Position numbers and translations under genes: made by a program. This document shows, one piece after another, positions 54,370-63,600 of a DNA stretch of 64,000 nucleotides. The DNA lies in contig NZ_CP073115.1 of the NCBI RefSeq assembly GCF_024205705.1, positions 1,674,001 to 1,738,000 of the forward strand, written 5' to 3'. Origin of the DNA: Neisseria subflava (GTDB lineage Bacteria; Pseudomonadota; Gammaproteobacteria; Burkholderiales; Neisseriaceae). The stretch's first letter is position 1. Each line of letters starts with the position of its first letter. The notes below the pieces were generated by a model. The model had not been told where the DNA came from and did not search any database. It was given only the letters and a program-made list of their open reading frames with translations.

Positions 54370-55212
54370 ATGAAAAATTCTGCTCATTTCTGTTTTGCAG
54401 TGTTAGCACTCTCTGCTGCCGTAAGTACACAGGCTGCCCGCCCTGTTGAATTTACCGTTGGTAGCGAATATTACAACGAGACCTATCGCGAATACGAAAA
54501 AGATGGTAGTCGCTTAATGCAGCAAAAAGGCAACTTATGGTCTATTAATGCCGGCGTAAAATACCGTTTCAACGATCGCCATGCGGCAAAATTAGAAGGC
54601 CGTTATTCGCGCGGTAAAACAGATTACACGGGAAGCGTACAATATATAACTGAGGATTATATCGACGATTCAGCAAGTTATGGCTCAGCCACACTCAAAA
54701 ATGCACCACGCCGCGCATACGATATCCGTGCCTTATACGAATATACACTCCCGATTAACGATCGCTTTAGCATTACTGCCGGAGCCGGCTTGGGACACCG
54801 TGTTCTGAGAGACTTAAGCAGCCGTATTGATCCTAATGATTATGACCGCAAAAACCGAACCATATATGCGCAAATCAATACCGGAGTAAATATCGCCCTT
54901 CCTGCAAACTTTGAGATATCTCCCCGCATTGCCTACAATCGTGCCGTGAAAGGCCGCCAATATTCTTACGAACCCGACCAGGCAGAAACCCGAATGAAAC
55001 AAGGTGGCGGACAAGGTATTGAGGTTGAAGTACCTGTATCTAAAAAATTCGCTAACGGCTCCAAAATCAGCCTCACTCCATTCTATCGCGGCTGGAAAGT
55101 TAAAGAATCGAACCTTACCGTTACGGAAGAGTATGACTCATATGGATTGGGATCTATAGAACCTAAAAACCACACCCACGAAACGGGCATAAGATTGCAA
55201 TACTCTTTCTAA
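54370..55212 (+). CDS. Outer-membrane beta-barrel protein
   Basis: A 280-residue precursor with a signal peptide (cleavage near TQA-ARP, about 22) and about ten to twelve alternating amphipathic strands. It ends with HETGIRLQYSF, whose final Phe and alternating aromatic pattern are the BAM signature. Charged loops (EYEKDGSRLM, YITEDYIDDSASYGS) are predicted outside the cell. It resembles small opacity/OmpA-like barrels, but I do not recognise the family. ATG 54370 has AAAAGGAA upstream. The gene interrupts the otherwise minus-strand cluster. Confidence 0.75.
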   Translation: MKNSAHFCFAVLALSAAVSTQAARPVEFTVGSEYYNETYREYEKDGSRLMQQKGNLWSINAGVKYRFNDRHAAKLEGRYSRGKTDYTGSVQYITEDYIDDSASYGSATLKNAPRRAYDIRALYEYTLPINDRFSITAGAGLGHRVLRDLSSRIDPNDYDRKNRTIYAQINTGVNIALPANFEISPRIAYNRAVKGRQYSYEPDQAETRMKQGGGQGIEVEVPVSKKFANGSKISLTPFYRGWKVKESNLTVTEEYDSYGLGSIEPKNHTHETGIRLQYSF

Positions 55213-55410
55213 TTTGACGAATTTAAGTAGTTAAAACGTTTCAGACGGCCTTGTATATACAGGCCGTCTGAATTTTCTGATACTTTCAGAATTTCACTAT
55301 AACGCCAATACCATCAGACATAAGACATTATCAGTCAAAAAATCTACCGATAATTTCTCCAGGTAGGAGTTAGGATCAACACATCTTTGCTATCCAACCG
55401 ACCATCAAAA

Positions 55411-55809
55411 TCAAGTCAAGCAAGCCGCATTCAAAATGCCGATCGAGATGGACACTGCACCAAACAGCGCGCCGACGGCGACATTATTGCCAATGAGTTC
55501 TTCGGTAGCGTCTTTAATCATCATTGTTGCAGCGAAATAGACAAAAATCTGAATCACTGCTGCGGCAAGGGCCCACAGGATAAAATCGATGAAGCTGACG
55601 CTGTGGGCAATACTTGACGCCAGTGTCAGACAAAAACCGACCAACGCGCCGCCAAATGATAAGGCGCAGGCAAGGTTGCCGTTTTTAATCAGGCGCAATT
55701 CTTCAACGGGTGTAATCCGCAGATATACGGCAGCAAAAACAACGGTCATGGCGATACCTGCCAACATGTATTGCAGGTAGAGCAGATATTGGGACAGAGA
55801 AATACTCAC
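55411..55809 (-). CDS. DUF350 family membrane protein
   Basis: A 132-residue protein with four membrane helices in two repeats (about 10-32, 48-68, 73-96, 108-130), the DUF350 pattern with ITPVEELRLIKNGN and conserved small residues. DUF350 proteins are found next to SpeD, SPFH and DUF4178 genes in many bacteria. It therefore probably belongs functionally to the cluster at 47-54 kb, although the outer-membrane gene separates it. Function unknown. Confidence 0.85.
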   Translation of the reverse strand: MSISLSQYLLYLQYMLAGIAMTVVFAAVYLRITPVEELRLIKNGNLACALSFGGALVGFCLTLASSIAHSVSFIDFILWALAAAVIQIFVYFAATMMIKDATEELIGNNVAVGALFGAVSISIGILNAACLT

Positions 55810-56015
55810 GATAAGATTCCTTGGTTTGCAATAAAGTGATTATGCCATATTTTTGAAGATAAACCCTTCGGAAAATATGGCATTTTTAGAAGCGCTTCAG
55901 GCCGTCTGAAACGGTCTGTTTTTTAATTCATGTTTTATTGTGATAATTGTTGACGATTTTTGTATGTTTATGTAACTATTGCGCACCGCTATTTATTAGA
56001 GCAAAGAGGAGAATT

Positions 56016-56768
56016 ATGAGCATACTCGCCGTCATCCGCCCTAAAGAGCCTTTGCGCCATCTGCGCTGGTTTGACATGCTGATTGTGACCGCTATCCTGT
56101 TCGGTCAATTTGCCTACCGTTCTACCCAACTTTATATTGCCAGCCTGATGCCGAAAGTAGAAACAGCCGCTGTTGCCGAAGAAGTGCGCGATACTGCGGT
56201 AACCGGCGTGGCTTATTCTGAAAACATGAGCCTGCAGTTGACTCTGCTTGCTATTGCTCTGATCTACCTCATTATCCGCCGTTTCGACTTTAAGCAGTTG
56301 CCAATTCGCTTTAATTTAGGCGTATTGTTTTGGACGCCTGTGATTTTTATCCTGATGGGTCTAACCGCCGATGCGGTAACTTCGTTAAGCGGCGGCTACA
56401 ATTACTTCACCACTGAAATCTTCCAATACATCAAACCATTATCCATCTTCGATAAATTCGCCGCCCTTGCGCCGATGGCCATCCTCTACGGCCTTTTAAA
56501 CGGCTTTTATGAGGAATTCTGTTTCCTCGGTCTTTTAACCTGCGTGGAAGACAAATACAAATGGCAGGCATTGGCCTATTCGACCTTGGTGCGCATCTCC
56601 TTCCATACTTATCAAGGTATGCTTTGGGCGACCGTTATCGGTGTTGTTTTCGGCTTGATGTACTACTTCTTCTACAAATACAAAGTTAAAAACCTGCTGC
56701 CGTTTTTCCTGATTCACGCCTTGGCAGATATATTCGGCTCCGGCTTCATCTATTTGATTTGCGCTTAA
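56016..56768 (+). CDS. CPBP-family intramembrane protein (putative prenyl-protease type)
   Basis: A 250-residue protein with about seven membrane segments and the CPBP/Abi signature: GFYEEFCFLGLL (the paired Glu), then RISFHTYQG and LIHALADIFG with the conserved His and Asp. The usual Arg in EExxxR is Leu here, so proteolytic activity is uncertain. ATG 56016 has AGAGGAGA upstream; the frame runs further upstream without a better start. Confidence 0.82.
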   Translation: MSILAVIRPKEPLRHLRWFDMLIVTAILFGQFAYRSTQLYIASLMPKVETAAVAEEVRDTAVTGVAYSENMSLQLTLLAIALIYLIIRRFDFKQLPIRFNLGVLFWTPVIFILMGLTADAVTSLSGGYNYFTTEIFQYIKPLSIFDKFAALAPMAILYGLLNGFYEEFCFLGLLTCVEDKYKWQALAYSTLVRISFHTYQGMLWATVIGVVFGLMYYFFYKYKVKNLLPFFLIHALADIFGSGFIYLICA

Positions 56769-56791
56769 TGCCAACGGTTGACTGAATAAAC

Positions 56792-56827
56792 AAGGCCGTC
56801 TGAAACATCATCTTCAGACGGCCTTTT
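56792..56827 (+). terminator. Inverted DUS pair terminator
   Basis: AAGGCCGTCTGAA and its inverse followed by TTTT, between the CPBP gene and the convergent cupin gene. Confidence 0.88.
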
Positions 56828-56840
56828 ATCCTCTATCGGT

Positions 56841-57188
56841 TTACTTAATCAAAGTAATTGCTACATCGGCATCTTCGGTTGCAACTGCCTCAATCACTGC
56901 ATCGCCGCCAAACCGCAAAACCGAGCCTGCGCCGACAGTATGTTTTTCAGTCTGATTCAACGTCACGTCAAAGCTTCCTTTTCCAATGGCAAAAATCAGC
57001 GTTTTAAAACCCGGATGATCGTGCGGCTTAATCTGCTCCCCTTTCTTCATGTCCTTCTTAACGACCATGTAATTTTCGCCGCTGAAAATCTTACCGTTTT
57101 CGGAAGAAACTTCTCCCAAAGGTGCGGCAGAAACGGCAACGGAAAACAAAGCGGACAGCAATACGGCAGAAATATTGGAAACTTTCAT
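56841..57188 (-). CDS. Secreted single-domain cupin protein
   Basis: A 115-residue precursor with a signal peptide (SAA near residue 21) and a small cupin barrel. The first cupin motif is visible as KPHDHPGFKTLIFAIGKG with two His ligands; the second motif is degenerate (HTVGAGSVLRFGGD). It would be a periplasmic small-molecule or metal-binding protein. No enzyme activity can be named. Confidence 0.75.
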   Translation of the reverse strand: MKVSNISAVLLSALFSVAVSAAPLGEVSSENGKIFSGENYMVVKKDMKKGEQIKPHDHPGFKTLIFAIGKGSFDVTLNQTEKHTVGAGSVLRFGGDAVIEAVATEDADVAITLIK

Positions 57189-57268
57189 GACAAGCCTTTC
57201 TTGAAAATAGGGCTTCCATTCTATAAAAAACCACTTTATTATTCAATAATAATTCTTATTTCTAATAA

Positions 57269-57308
57269 AAAGGCCGTCTGAAACCCAACGATATTTTTCA
57301 GACGGCCT
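57269..57308 (+). repeat. Inverted DUS pair upstream of the DMT transporter
   Basis: AAAAGGCCGTCTGAAA and TTTCAGACGGCCT face each other across about 13 bases in the divergent region between the cupin and DMT genes, so it is not placed as a terminator for either. Confidence 0.75.
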
Positions 57309-57362
57309 GATTGACCTGTATAATATTTTCTTATTAATAAAATCGCTTTACACACCCATCAA

Positions 57363-58253
57363 ATGGAAACCGTCAGAAAAGATCCGCTCGGCTCGGCATG
57401 GATGGTTATTGCCGCGCTCGGCTTTACCGTCATGAACCTCTCCATCAAAGCCGCCTCAACGCAATTCGGCTTTTCCAGCGGCGAGCTGGTCTTTTGGCGC
57501 ATGCTGGTCTCCACCCTGTTCTTAGGCATCATGGCCAAAGCGCAAGGCAACACGTTTTCCACGCCGCATTGGAAAACCCATCTCAACCGTAGCGTCATCG
57601 GCACGCTTGCCATGATGTGCACGTTTTATTCCGTCATGCACCTGCCGCTAGCAACAGGTGTCACGCTCAACTACACGTCCTCCATCTGGCTTGCCATTTT
57701 TTCATTTTTCATTTTAAAAGAAAGAATTACGCTTTATACTCAAGCCATCTTGGTCATGGGCTTTATCGGCGTTATCCTGTTGCTCAACCCATCTTTTCAA
57801 GGCGGACAGGAATTTGCCGCGCTGGTCAGTTTGGCAGGCGGCGCCATGTCAGGCTGGGCGTATTTGCAGGTGCGCGAACTCTCGCTTTTGGGCGAACCGG
57901 GCTGGCGCGTGGTGTTTTATTTGTCGCTTACCGGCCTGATTATGGGCGCAGTCTGGAGCACCATCACAGGCTGGCATCCGCTGACCGTGTCTTCCCTGCC
58001 CTATCTGGCCGGCATCGGCATCTCCGCCATGATTGCACAATTGGCCATGACCCGCGCCTACAAGGTCGGTAAGAAATTTACCGTTGCCTCGCTTTCCTAC
58101 CTGACCGTCGTTTTCTCCGCCCTGTCCGGCGTACTGCTTTTCGGCGATAAAATCACTTGGCAGGAAGCCGCCGGCATGGTTATCATTGTTGCAGGCGGCG
58201 TGTTCAGCAGCTTTACTCCGGCCTCAATCAAAAAATTTCTGATGAAGCAATAA
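57363..58253 (+). CDS. EamA/DMT-family transporter
   Basis: A 296-residue inner-membrane protein with ten predicted helices in two EamA repeats (about 10-140 and 150-285), with typical MNLSIKAAS, LPLATGVTLNYTSSIWLAIFS and PYLAGIGISAMIAQLAMTRAY segments. DMT members export metabolites or drugs; the substrate is not evident. It is followed after 18 bases by a small STAS-like gene, probably co-transcribed. Confidence 0.87.
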   Translation: METVRKDPLGSAWMVIAALGFTVMNLSIKAASTQFGFSSGELVFWRMLVSTLFLGIMAKAQGNTFSTPHWKTHLNRSVIGTLAMMCTFYSVMHLPLATGVTLNYTSSIWLAIFSFFILKERITLYTQAILVMGFIGVILLLNPSFQGGQEFAALVSLAGGAMSGWAYLQVRELSLLGEPGWRVVFYLSLTGLIMGAVWSTITGWHPLTVSSLPYLAGIGISAMIAQLAMTRAYKVGKKFTVASLSYLTVVFSALSGVLLFGDKITWQEAAGMVIIVAGGVFSSFTPASIKKFLMKQ

Positions 58254-58271
58254 TTTAACAAGGAGAACACC

Positions 58272-58628
58272 ATGATTTCCATCCGCGAACAATCTTACGG
58301 CTTAAACGTAGCGCTGTACAACGAGTTCACTTTGGACGATTTCCGCCAATTGGAAGAAGCCTTGTTGGCCGCGAAACAAAAAATCCATCTGCCCGACATC
58401 CTGTTGGACTTGTCCATGCTGAAAGACTTCACCATCGATATGGCGGTTGAGCAAATCAAATTTCTCAACCAACACGAAACCGACTTTGGCCGCGTTGCCG
58501 TCATTACCGACGACATCTGGATCAAACTCGGCGCGCGCCTTTCCAGCCTCTTGACCAACCAACATCCCAAATATTTCAGCGATGCTACCGAAGCGCAGGC
58601 TTGGTTGTTGGCAAGCAATTTGAAATAA
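58272..58628 (+). CDS. SpoIIAA-like (STAS/CRAL-TRIO fold) protein
   Basis: A 118-residue soluble protein that follows the SpoIIAA-like family pattern: a first strand pair, a helix with DDFRQLEEAL, the LLDLSMLKDFT strand, GRVAVITDD and a C-terminal EAQAWLLA helix. These proteins have an anti-sigma-antagonist-like fold without known partners in proteobacteria. AAGGAG precedes the ATG. Confidence 0.78.
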   Translation: MISIREQSYGLNVALYNEFTLDDFRQLEEALLAAKQKIHLPDILLDLSMLKDFTIDMAVEQIKFLNQHETDFGRVAVITDDIWIKLGARLSSLLTNQHPKYFSDATEAQAWLLASNLK

Positions 58629-58717
58629 AGACAAGGCCGTCTGAACACATTACCTAAGCAAATTCAAAACCGCTTAGGCTCAAAATCAACGGTATCACAA
58701 TATTTTTCAAAGCATAA

Positions 58718-58764
58718 AAAAGGCCGTCTGAAACCTTGCAACCTGCAAAGTTTCAGACGTCCTT
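58718..58764 (-). terminator. Inverted DUS pair terminator before argS end
   Basis: AAAAGGCCGTCTGAAAC and GTTTCAGACGTCCTTT (one change in the second copy) across a short loop, 21 bases beyond the argS stop codon on the minus strand. Confidence 0.8.
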
Positions 58765-58784
58765 TCATCATTTTATTCAAAAAC

Positions 58785-60502
58785 TTACATCACATCCAAT
58801 ACATCAATGCCCAACAATTCCAAGCCTTGTTTCAGCGTGTCGCCGGTCAGCTTCGCCAGTTGCAGGCGGCTGTTACGAGTTGCACCTTCTGATTTCAGGA
58901 TTGGGCAGGCTTCGTAGAAGCGGCTGAACAAAGTGGCGATTTGATAGAGGTAGGCGGCGAGGTAGTGCGGATATGCCGTGTCCGCCACGCTTTGCAGCAC
59001 GTCTTCGAATTTCAGAAGCTCGGCGGCCAGTTGTTTTTCCAAAGGTTCGGTCAAAATGGTTGGCGCGGTTGCGTCCCATTCGCCTGCTTTGCGGAACACG
59101 CTTTGCACGCGGGTATAGGCGTATTGCAGATAGGGGCGGTATTGCCTTCAAACGAAAGCATGGCGTCCCAGTCGAACACATAATCGCTGGTGCGGTTTTT
59201 GCTCAAGTCGGCATATTTGACCGCGCCGATGCCGACGGTTTTACCGATTTTTCCTGCTTCGTCTGTGCCCAATTCAGGATTTTTCTCTTTTACCAAAGCA
59301 GTGGCGCGCTCGACAGCTTCGGTCAGCAGGTCAACCAGTTTCACGGTGTCGCCGCTGCGCGTTTTGAACGGTTTGCCATCTTTGCCCATCATGGTGCCGA
59401 AGCCGATAAACTCGGCTTTTACATTTTCCGGCAGATAGCCTGCTTTGCGGGAAGTGGTGAAAAGTTGCTCAAAGTGCAGGGCTTGGCGGTGGTCGACGAC
59501 GTACAGCAGGCGGTCAGCATGAAGCGTGCCAACACGGTAGCGCAAACACGCCAAGTCGGTGGAAGCATAAAGGAAGCCGCCGCCTTGTTTTTGCACGATA
59601 AATGCGGCGGGTTCGCCTTCTTTGTTTTTAAATTCGTCCAAGAACACGACTTTCGCGCCGTCGTCTTCGACTGCCAGACCTTTTTGAACCAAATCATCGA
59701 CCACGGGCTGCAAATCGTCGTTATATTTCGATTCACCCGCCACGTCTTCGGGGCGCAGTTTCAAGCCCAATGTGTCGTAAACGGCTTGGGCGTGCGAGAG
59801 CGAAATATCGACAAACTGTTTCCACAACGCCAAAACGGTTTCATCGCCGCCTTGCAGCTTCACAACGTATTCGCGCGCGGTGTCGGCAAAGGTGGGGGCT
59901 TCGTCAAAGCGCACTTTAGCGGCGCGGTAAAACTGCTCCAAGTCCGCCAGCTCAAACGCGGCATTGTCTTTTTGCTGCTCAACCAGATAAGCGACTAACA
60001 TGCCGAACTGCGTACCCCAGTCGCCGACGTGGTTTTGGCGGATAACGGTGTTGCCCATAAATTCCAACACGCGCGAAATGCTGTCGCCGATGATGCTGGA
60101 ACGCAGGTGGCCGACGTGCATTTCTTTGGCCAAATTAGGCGAAGAATAGTCGATAACGACGGTTTTCGGCTTATCGGTTTTTGCTACACCGAAACGTGCG
60201 TCGTTCAAGGCCGTCTGAATGTTTTGGGCGAGGAACTCAGGACGCAGGCGCAGGTTGATAAAGCCCGGGCCGGCTACTTCCGCGCTTTCAATCACGGTAT
60301 TGTCAGCCAATGCTTCGGCCACTTTTTGCGCCAACTCGCGCGGATTTTGTTTGGCTTTTTTCGCCGCACCCATTACGCCGTTGATTTGGAAATCGCCGAA
60401 GTCGGGATTTTTCGCCGCCTGCAATACGACGGGGCTGTCGGACAAACCGGCAGCGGCAAAGGCTGCTTGGGCTTCACGTTCGACGGTTTGGTATAAATTC
60501 AT
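58785..60502 (-). pseudogene. argS: Arginyl-tRNA synthetase, one-base frameshift
   Basis: ArgS charges tRNA-Arg and is essential. From ATG 60502 the first part has the Add-1 domain, the class I HIGH-type motif (SSPNLAKEMHVGHLRS, about 118-133) and the KMSK-like region (GDTVKLVDLLTEA). The frame breaks at a run of four G (59133-59136, plus strand). Adding one base restores NTAPYLQYAYTRVQSVFRK and a 572-residue protein with the anticodon-binding C-terminal domain to DVLDVM. Because the gene is essential and otherwise perfect, this is almost certainly a sequencing error. Confidence 0.92.
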
Positions 60503-60655
60503 GTTGTCGGTCTCTATCAATTCAAATCAGGCGGTATTTTAAAAGAATTTCAGGCTTTAAAACAGGGCAAGCTGCAATACTTTTCCAGCAGCTTGTTATA
60601 TGATTGCATTCTGATTCAACGATTTTGCTGTAAAGGCTGTCTGAAAGGAAAAGCC

Positions 60656-61192
60656 ATGAACCCCAAAAATACGCTTTGTCTGATTGTCGATATTCAAGAA
60701 CGCCTGCTGCCCGCCCTTTCCGGCACGGACGAAATGTTGGAACGCTGCCGCCTACTGATTCAAGGCTTGACGGCTTTGGACGTACCCTTTGCCGTAACCG
60801 AACAATACCCGAAAGGTTTGGGCAACACCGTATCCGCCGTATCGCTGCTGTTGCCCGAAGGCACACCGATTGTCGAGAAAACCCAATTTTCGGCGTTTTT
60901 ACCTGAAATTCAGGAAATCTTACGCAAAAACGACATTAAAACCGTTATTTTGGTGGGGGCGGAAGCGCATATCTGTATGCTTCAGACGGCCTTGGATTTG
61001 AAGGCGCAAGGTTACGCCGTATCCCTGCCTTTTGAATGCACTGCCTCGCGTACAACGGCCAACCGCGACAATGGTTTGGCGCAACTGAGCCGTCAGGGCA
61101 TTATCATTTCCAATGTCGAAAGTATTTTGTTCCAACTGCTCGGCGATGCCAAACATCCAGCCTTTAAGATCATCTCCAAACTGATTCAATAA
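60656..61192 (+). CDS. Isochorismatase-family hydrolase (YcaC-like)
   Basis: A 178-residue cysteine hydrolase with the family triad: Asp in LIVDIQERLLPA (about 11), Lys in EKTQFSAF (about 80) and the nucleophile Cys in GAEAHICMLQTA (about 108-119). This layout is that of YcaC/nicotinamidase-like enzymes acting on amides. ATG 60656 has GAAAGGAA upstream. A GNAT gene follows after 13 bases, so the two are likely an operon. Confidence 0.88.
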   Translation: MNPKNTLCLIVDIQERLLPALSGTDEMLERCRLLIQGLTALDVPFAVTEQYPKGLGNTVSAVSLLLPEGTPIVEKTQFSAFLPEIQEILRKNDIKTVILVGAEAHICMLQTALDLKAQGYAVSLPFECTASRTTANRDNGLAQLSRQGIIISNVESILFQLLGDAKHPAFKIISKLIQ

Positions 61193-61205
61193 CAGGCCGT
61201 CTGAA

Positions 61206-61706
61206 ATGCAATACACCATCCGCCCTGCCCTGCGCCAAGACTTGCCCGCCATCGTCGATATTTACAACAGCACCGTGGCCACGCGCCAATCCACGGCCGA
61301 TTTGTCGCCGACCACGGTTGCCGAACGCGAAATGTGGTTTGCCGCGCACACGGACAAACGCCCGATCTACGCTCTTTACGATGCCGACGGCACCGTATTG
61401 GCCTGGGGCAGTTTCAGCGACTACCATCCGCGCTACGCCTACCACATCAGTGCGGAAGTCAGCGTTTATGTCCGCCACGATATGCGCGGCGCAGGCGTGG
61501 GCAAAATCCTGTTGCGGCACATGCTCGAACGCGCACCGTCCTTAGACATCCGCAACGTCATCGCGCTTGTGTTCGGCCACAACTATCCGAGCCTGAATCT
61601 GTTTCACCGTTTCGGATTTGAAGAATGGGGGCGGCTGCCGCAAGTCTGCGATTTGGACACCATGTTGGCAGACGTGGTGATTTTGGGCAAAAGGATTGTG
61701 GATTGA
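61206..61706 (+). CDS. GNAT-family N-acetyltransferase (PAT/MddA-like)
   Basis: A 166-residue acetyltransferase with the acetyl-CoA-binding motif RHDMRGAGVGKILLRHML (about 90-107) and the PSLNLFHRFGFEEWGRL segment (about 128) of phosphinothricin/methionine-sulfone acetyltransferase relatives. Likely substrates are toxic amino-acid analogues. A DUS occupies the region just before the ATG. Confidence 0.87.
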   Translation: MQYTIRPALRQDLPAIVDIYNSTVATRQSTADLSPTTVAEREMWFAAHTDKRPIYALYDADGTVLAWGSFSDYHPRYAYHISAEVSVYVRHDMRGAGVGKILLRHMLERAPSLDIRNVIALVFGHNYPSLNLFHRFGFEEWGRLPQVCDLDTMLADVVILGKRIVD

Positions 61707-61712
61707 TTACGA

Positions 61713-61750
61713 CAAAGGCCGTCTGAAAACTGAATTCAGACGGCCTTTTG
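61713..61750 (+). terminator. Inverted DUS pair terminator
   Basis: CAAAGGCCGTCTGAAAA and its inverse with TTTT, between the GNAT gene and the convergent tehB. Confidence 0.87.
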
Positions 61751-61762
61751 ACGGCAAAACCT

Positions 61763-62635
61763 TTATTCCGGTTTCTTCGCCAGCATGGTAACGAATTTGA
61801 ACTGAATCGGATTGCCGAATTCGTCTTTTGCGTGCATCGAACCCAGCTCTTCCTTGTATTCCACCAATTCCCAATCCTTATAGTATTCGCGCAACTCGCC
61901 CTCTCCAAACTTGAACGGGAACGGCATCGGGCAAGGGAAATCTTCCGTATCCATCGCAGACACGATCAGGTTGTAGCCGCCGGGGTTGGTGTGTTCCTTC
62001 ATATTGGCAATCACGTCAGGAACGTAACGCGGCATCAAGAACATAAACACCACGGTCGCCACCATATAATCGAAGTTTTCCTGAATATTGGCGGCGTTGA
62101 GGTCGTATTCAAACGCGCGGACATTCAGTTCTTCGATACGCGCCAGCTCTTCCACGTTTTGAACCGCATGGGGATTATTATCGACAGCGGTAACGTCAAA
62201 ACCTTTCAAACCTAAATACAGCGCATTGCGCCCCTGACCGCAGCCCATATCCAAAACCTTGCCGACAGGTACGATGCCCTCGGCGGCACGGACGGCCGAA
62301 TGTGTTGCGCTCATGCCGTATTTCTTATTGAAATAGTCCGCCGCCTCGCAGTAAAACGACAGTTGGATTTCCGTATCTTGCGTTTGCGGCGCGATAAAGT
62401 GCCATGCTTGCGGATGGATAACCCAATCATCGCTTTCAGGCGTCAACTCGTGCGTGGCCGTAATATTGCCCGCCTCGTCCACTTCGTTGAAGTTCAGACG
62501 GCCTTGGAGGACATTGAGGCAGCCCCAAGTACTGGCGGCAGTATTGTGTTTGGACAACAAGGCTTCGGGAATCTCGTCCGCCGTCCATACCGGCATCTGT
62601 TTGTAACAAAACAATTCTTGCTGTTCGCTCATCAT
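61763..62635 (-). CDS. tehB: SAM-dependent methyltransferase TehB with N-terminal DUF1971 domain
   Basis: A 290-residue protein with an N-terminal DUF1971/YeaR-like cupin region (about 1-95, VIHPQAWHFIAPQ) and a C-terminal TehB methyltransferase (VLDMGCGQGRNALYLGLKG, about 128-146, then DVTAVDNNP). The long form is like Haemophilus TehB, linked to tellurite and oxidant resistance. Two ATGs lie in tandem at 62635 and 62632 behind AAGGAAAT; the second is better spaced. No tehA is adjacent. Confidence 0.9.
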   Translation of the reverse strand: MMSEQQELFCYKQMPVWTADEIPEALLSKHNTAASTWGCLNVLQGRLNFNEVDEAGNITATHELTPESDDWVIHPQAWHFIAPQTQDTEIQLSFYCEAADYFNKKYGMSATHSAVRAAEGIVPVGKVLDMGCGQGRNALYLGLKGFDVTAVDNNPHAVQNVEELARIEELNVRAFEYDLNAANIQENFDYMVATVVFMFLMPRYVPDVIANMKEHTNPGGYNLIVSAMDTEDFPCPMPFPFKFGEGELREYYKDWELVEYKEELGSMHAKDEFGNPIQFKFVTMLAKKPE

Positions 62636-62644
62636 ATTTCCTTT

Positions 62645-63034
62645 CTATTTTGACGGTTTCAACACGGCTTCTGCCAAGGCTTTCTGAATGGCAATCACGC
62701 TCTTGTCGCTTTTAAACTGCAAGGTTTCAGTCGGTGCCTCGCCGGAAGAAACCCAAATCTTCAGCTCGGCATCCAAATCGAAATGACCCGAGGTTTCTAC
62801 CGAAAAGCGCGATACTGAACGGTACGGAATCGAACGGTAAGACACTTTCTTGCCGGTCAAACCCTGTTTATCCACCAACACCAGCCGATACTCGGTAAAC
62901 ACAATCAAATCGCGCACCAGGCTGAATGCCATTTTTACCTGTTCGCCATCAATCAGGATATTCGCCAAATCGCGTTCCACCGCATCGGCGTCTTTTTGCG
63001 AAGCATTGCCCAAAAGGCCACTGAATAATCCCAT
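62645..63034 (-). CDS. Bacterial PH-domain protein
   Basis: A 129-residue soluble protein, MGLFSGLLGNAS at the start, with a beta-sandwich pattern typical of bacterial PH domains (VRDLIVFTEYRLVLVDKQG, KKVSYRSIPYRSVSRFSVET, and a C-terminal helix IAIQKALAEAVL). Such proteins are thought to bind partners or membranes. ATG 63034 starts it. It is 9 bases upstream of tehB, suggesting co-transcription. Confidence 0.82.
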   Translation of the reverse strand: MGLFSGLLGNASQKDADAVERDLANILIDGEQVKMAFSLVRDLIVFTEYRLVLVDKQGLTGKKVSYRSIPYRSVSRFSVETSGHFDLDAELKIWVSSGEAPTETLQFKSDKSVIAIQKALAEAVLKPSK

Positions 63035-63153
63035 ATCTGCCTGCTTTCTATACGAGTGATAAGTGCAGGGTATTTTACACGCGCAAACCGTATTTGCCGA
63101 TATTTCAGACGGCCTTATGTTATGATACCGCCTTATTCGACAAAGACATGCCC

Positions 63154-63590
63154 ATGGATAAACCCGTTTACCTCTACACAGACGGCGCATGCAAAGGCAA
63201 CCCCGGCGCAGGCGGCTGGGGGTATTTATGCGCTACGGCACACACGAAAAAGAACTGTTCGGCGGCGAAGCCGAAACCACCAACAACCGCATGGAGCTGA
63301 CCGCCGTCATCGAAGGCCTGAAATCCTTAAAACGCCGCTGCCAAGTCGTCATCTGCACCGACTCGCAATACGTCAAAAACGGCATGGAAAGCTGGATACA
63401 CGGCTGGAAAAAAAACGGCTGGAAAACCGCCGCCAAAAAACCGGTCAAAAACGACGATTTATGGAAAGAGCTGGATAGCCTGGTTCAACAGCACGATGTC
63501 CGCTGGACGTGGGTAAAAGGCCATGCCGGACACCCTGAAAACGAAAAAGCCGACGAGCTTGCCAACCGCGGTGCAGCAAAATTTGCATAA
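63154..63590 (+). pseudogene. rnhA: Ribonuclease HI, one-base frameshift
   Basis: RNase HI degrades RNA in RNA-DNA hybrids. The start has the catalytic Asp in YLYTDGACKGNPG, and after the break come NNRMEL (Glu), CTDSQYV (Asp) and HPENEKADELA (Asp), so all four catalytic residues are present. The frame breaks in a five-G run (63218-63222); adding one G gives GGWGVFMRYG and 145 residues, the usual length. A sequencing error is likely. ATG 63148 is a possible start two codons upstream. Confidence 0.92.
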
Positions 63591-63600
63591 CACTTCGTCC

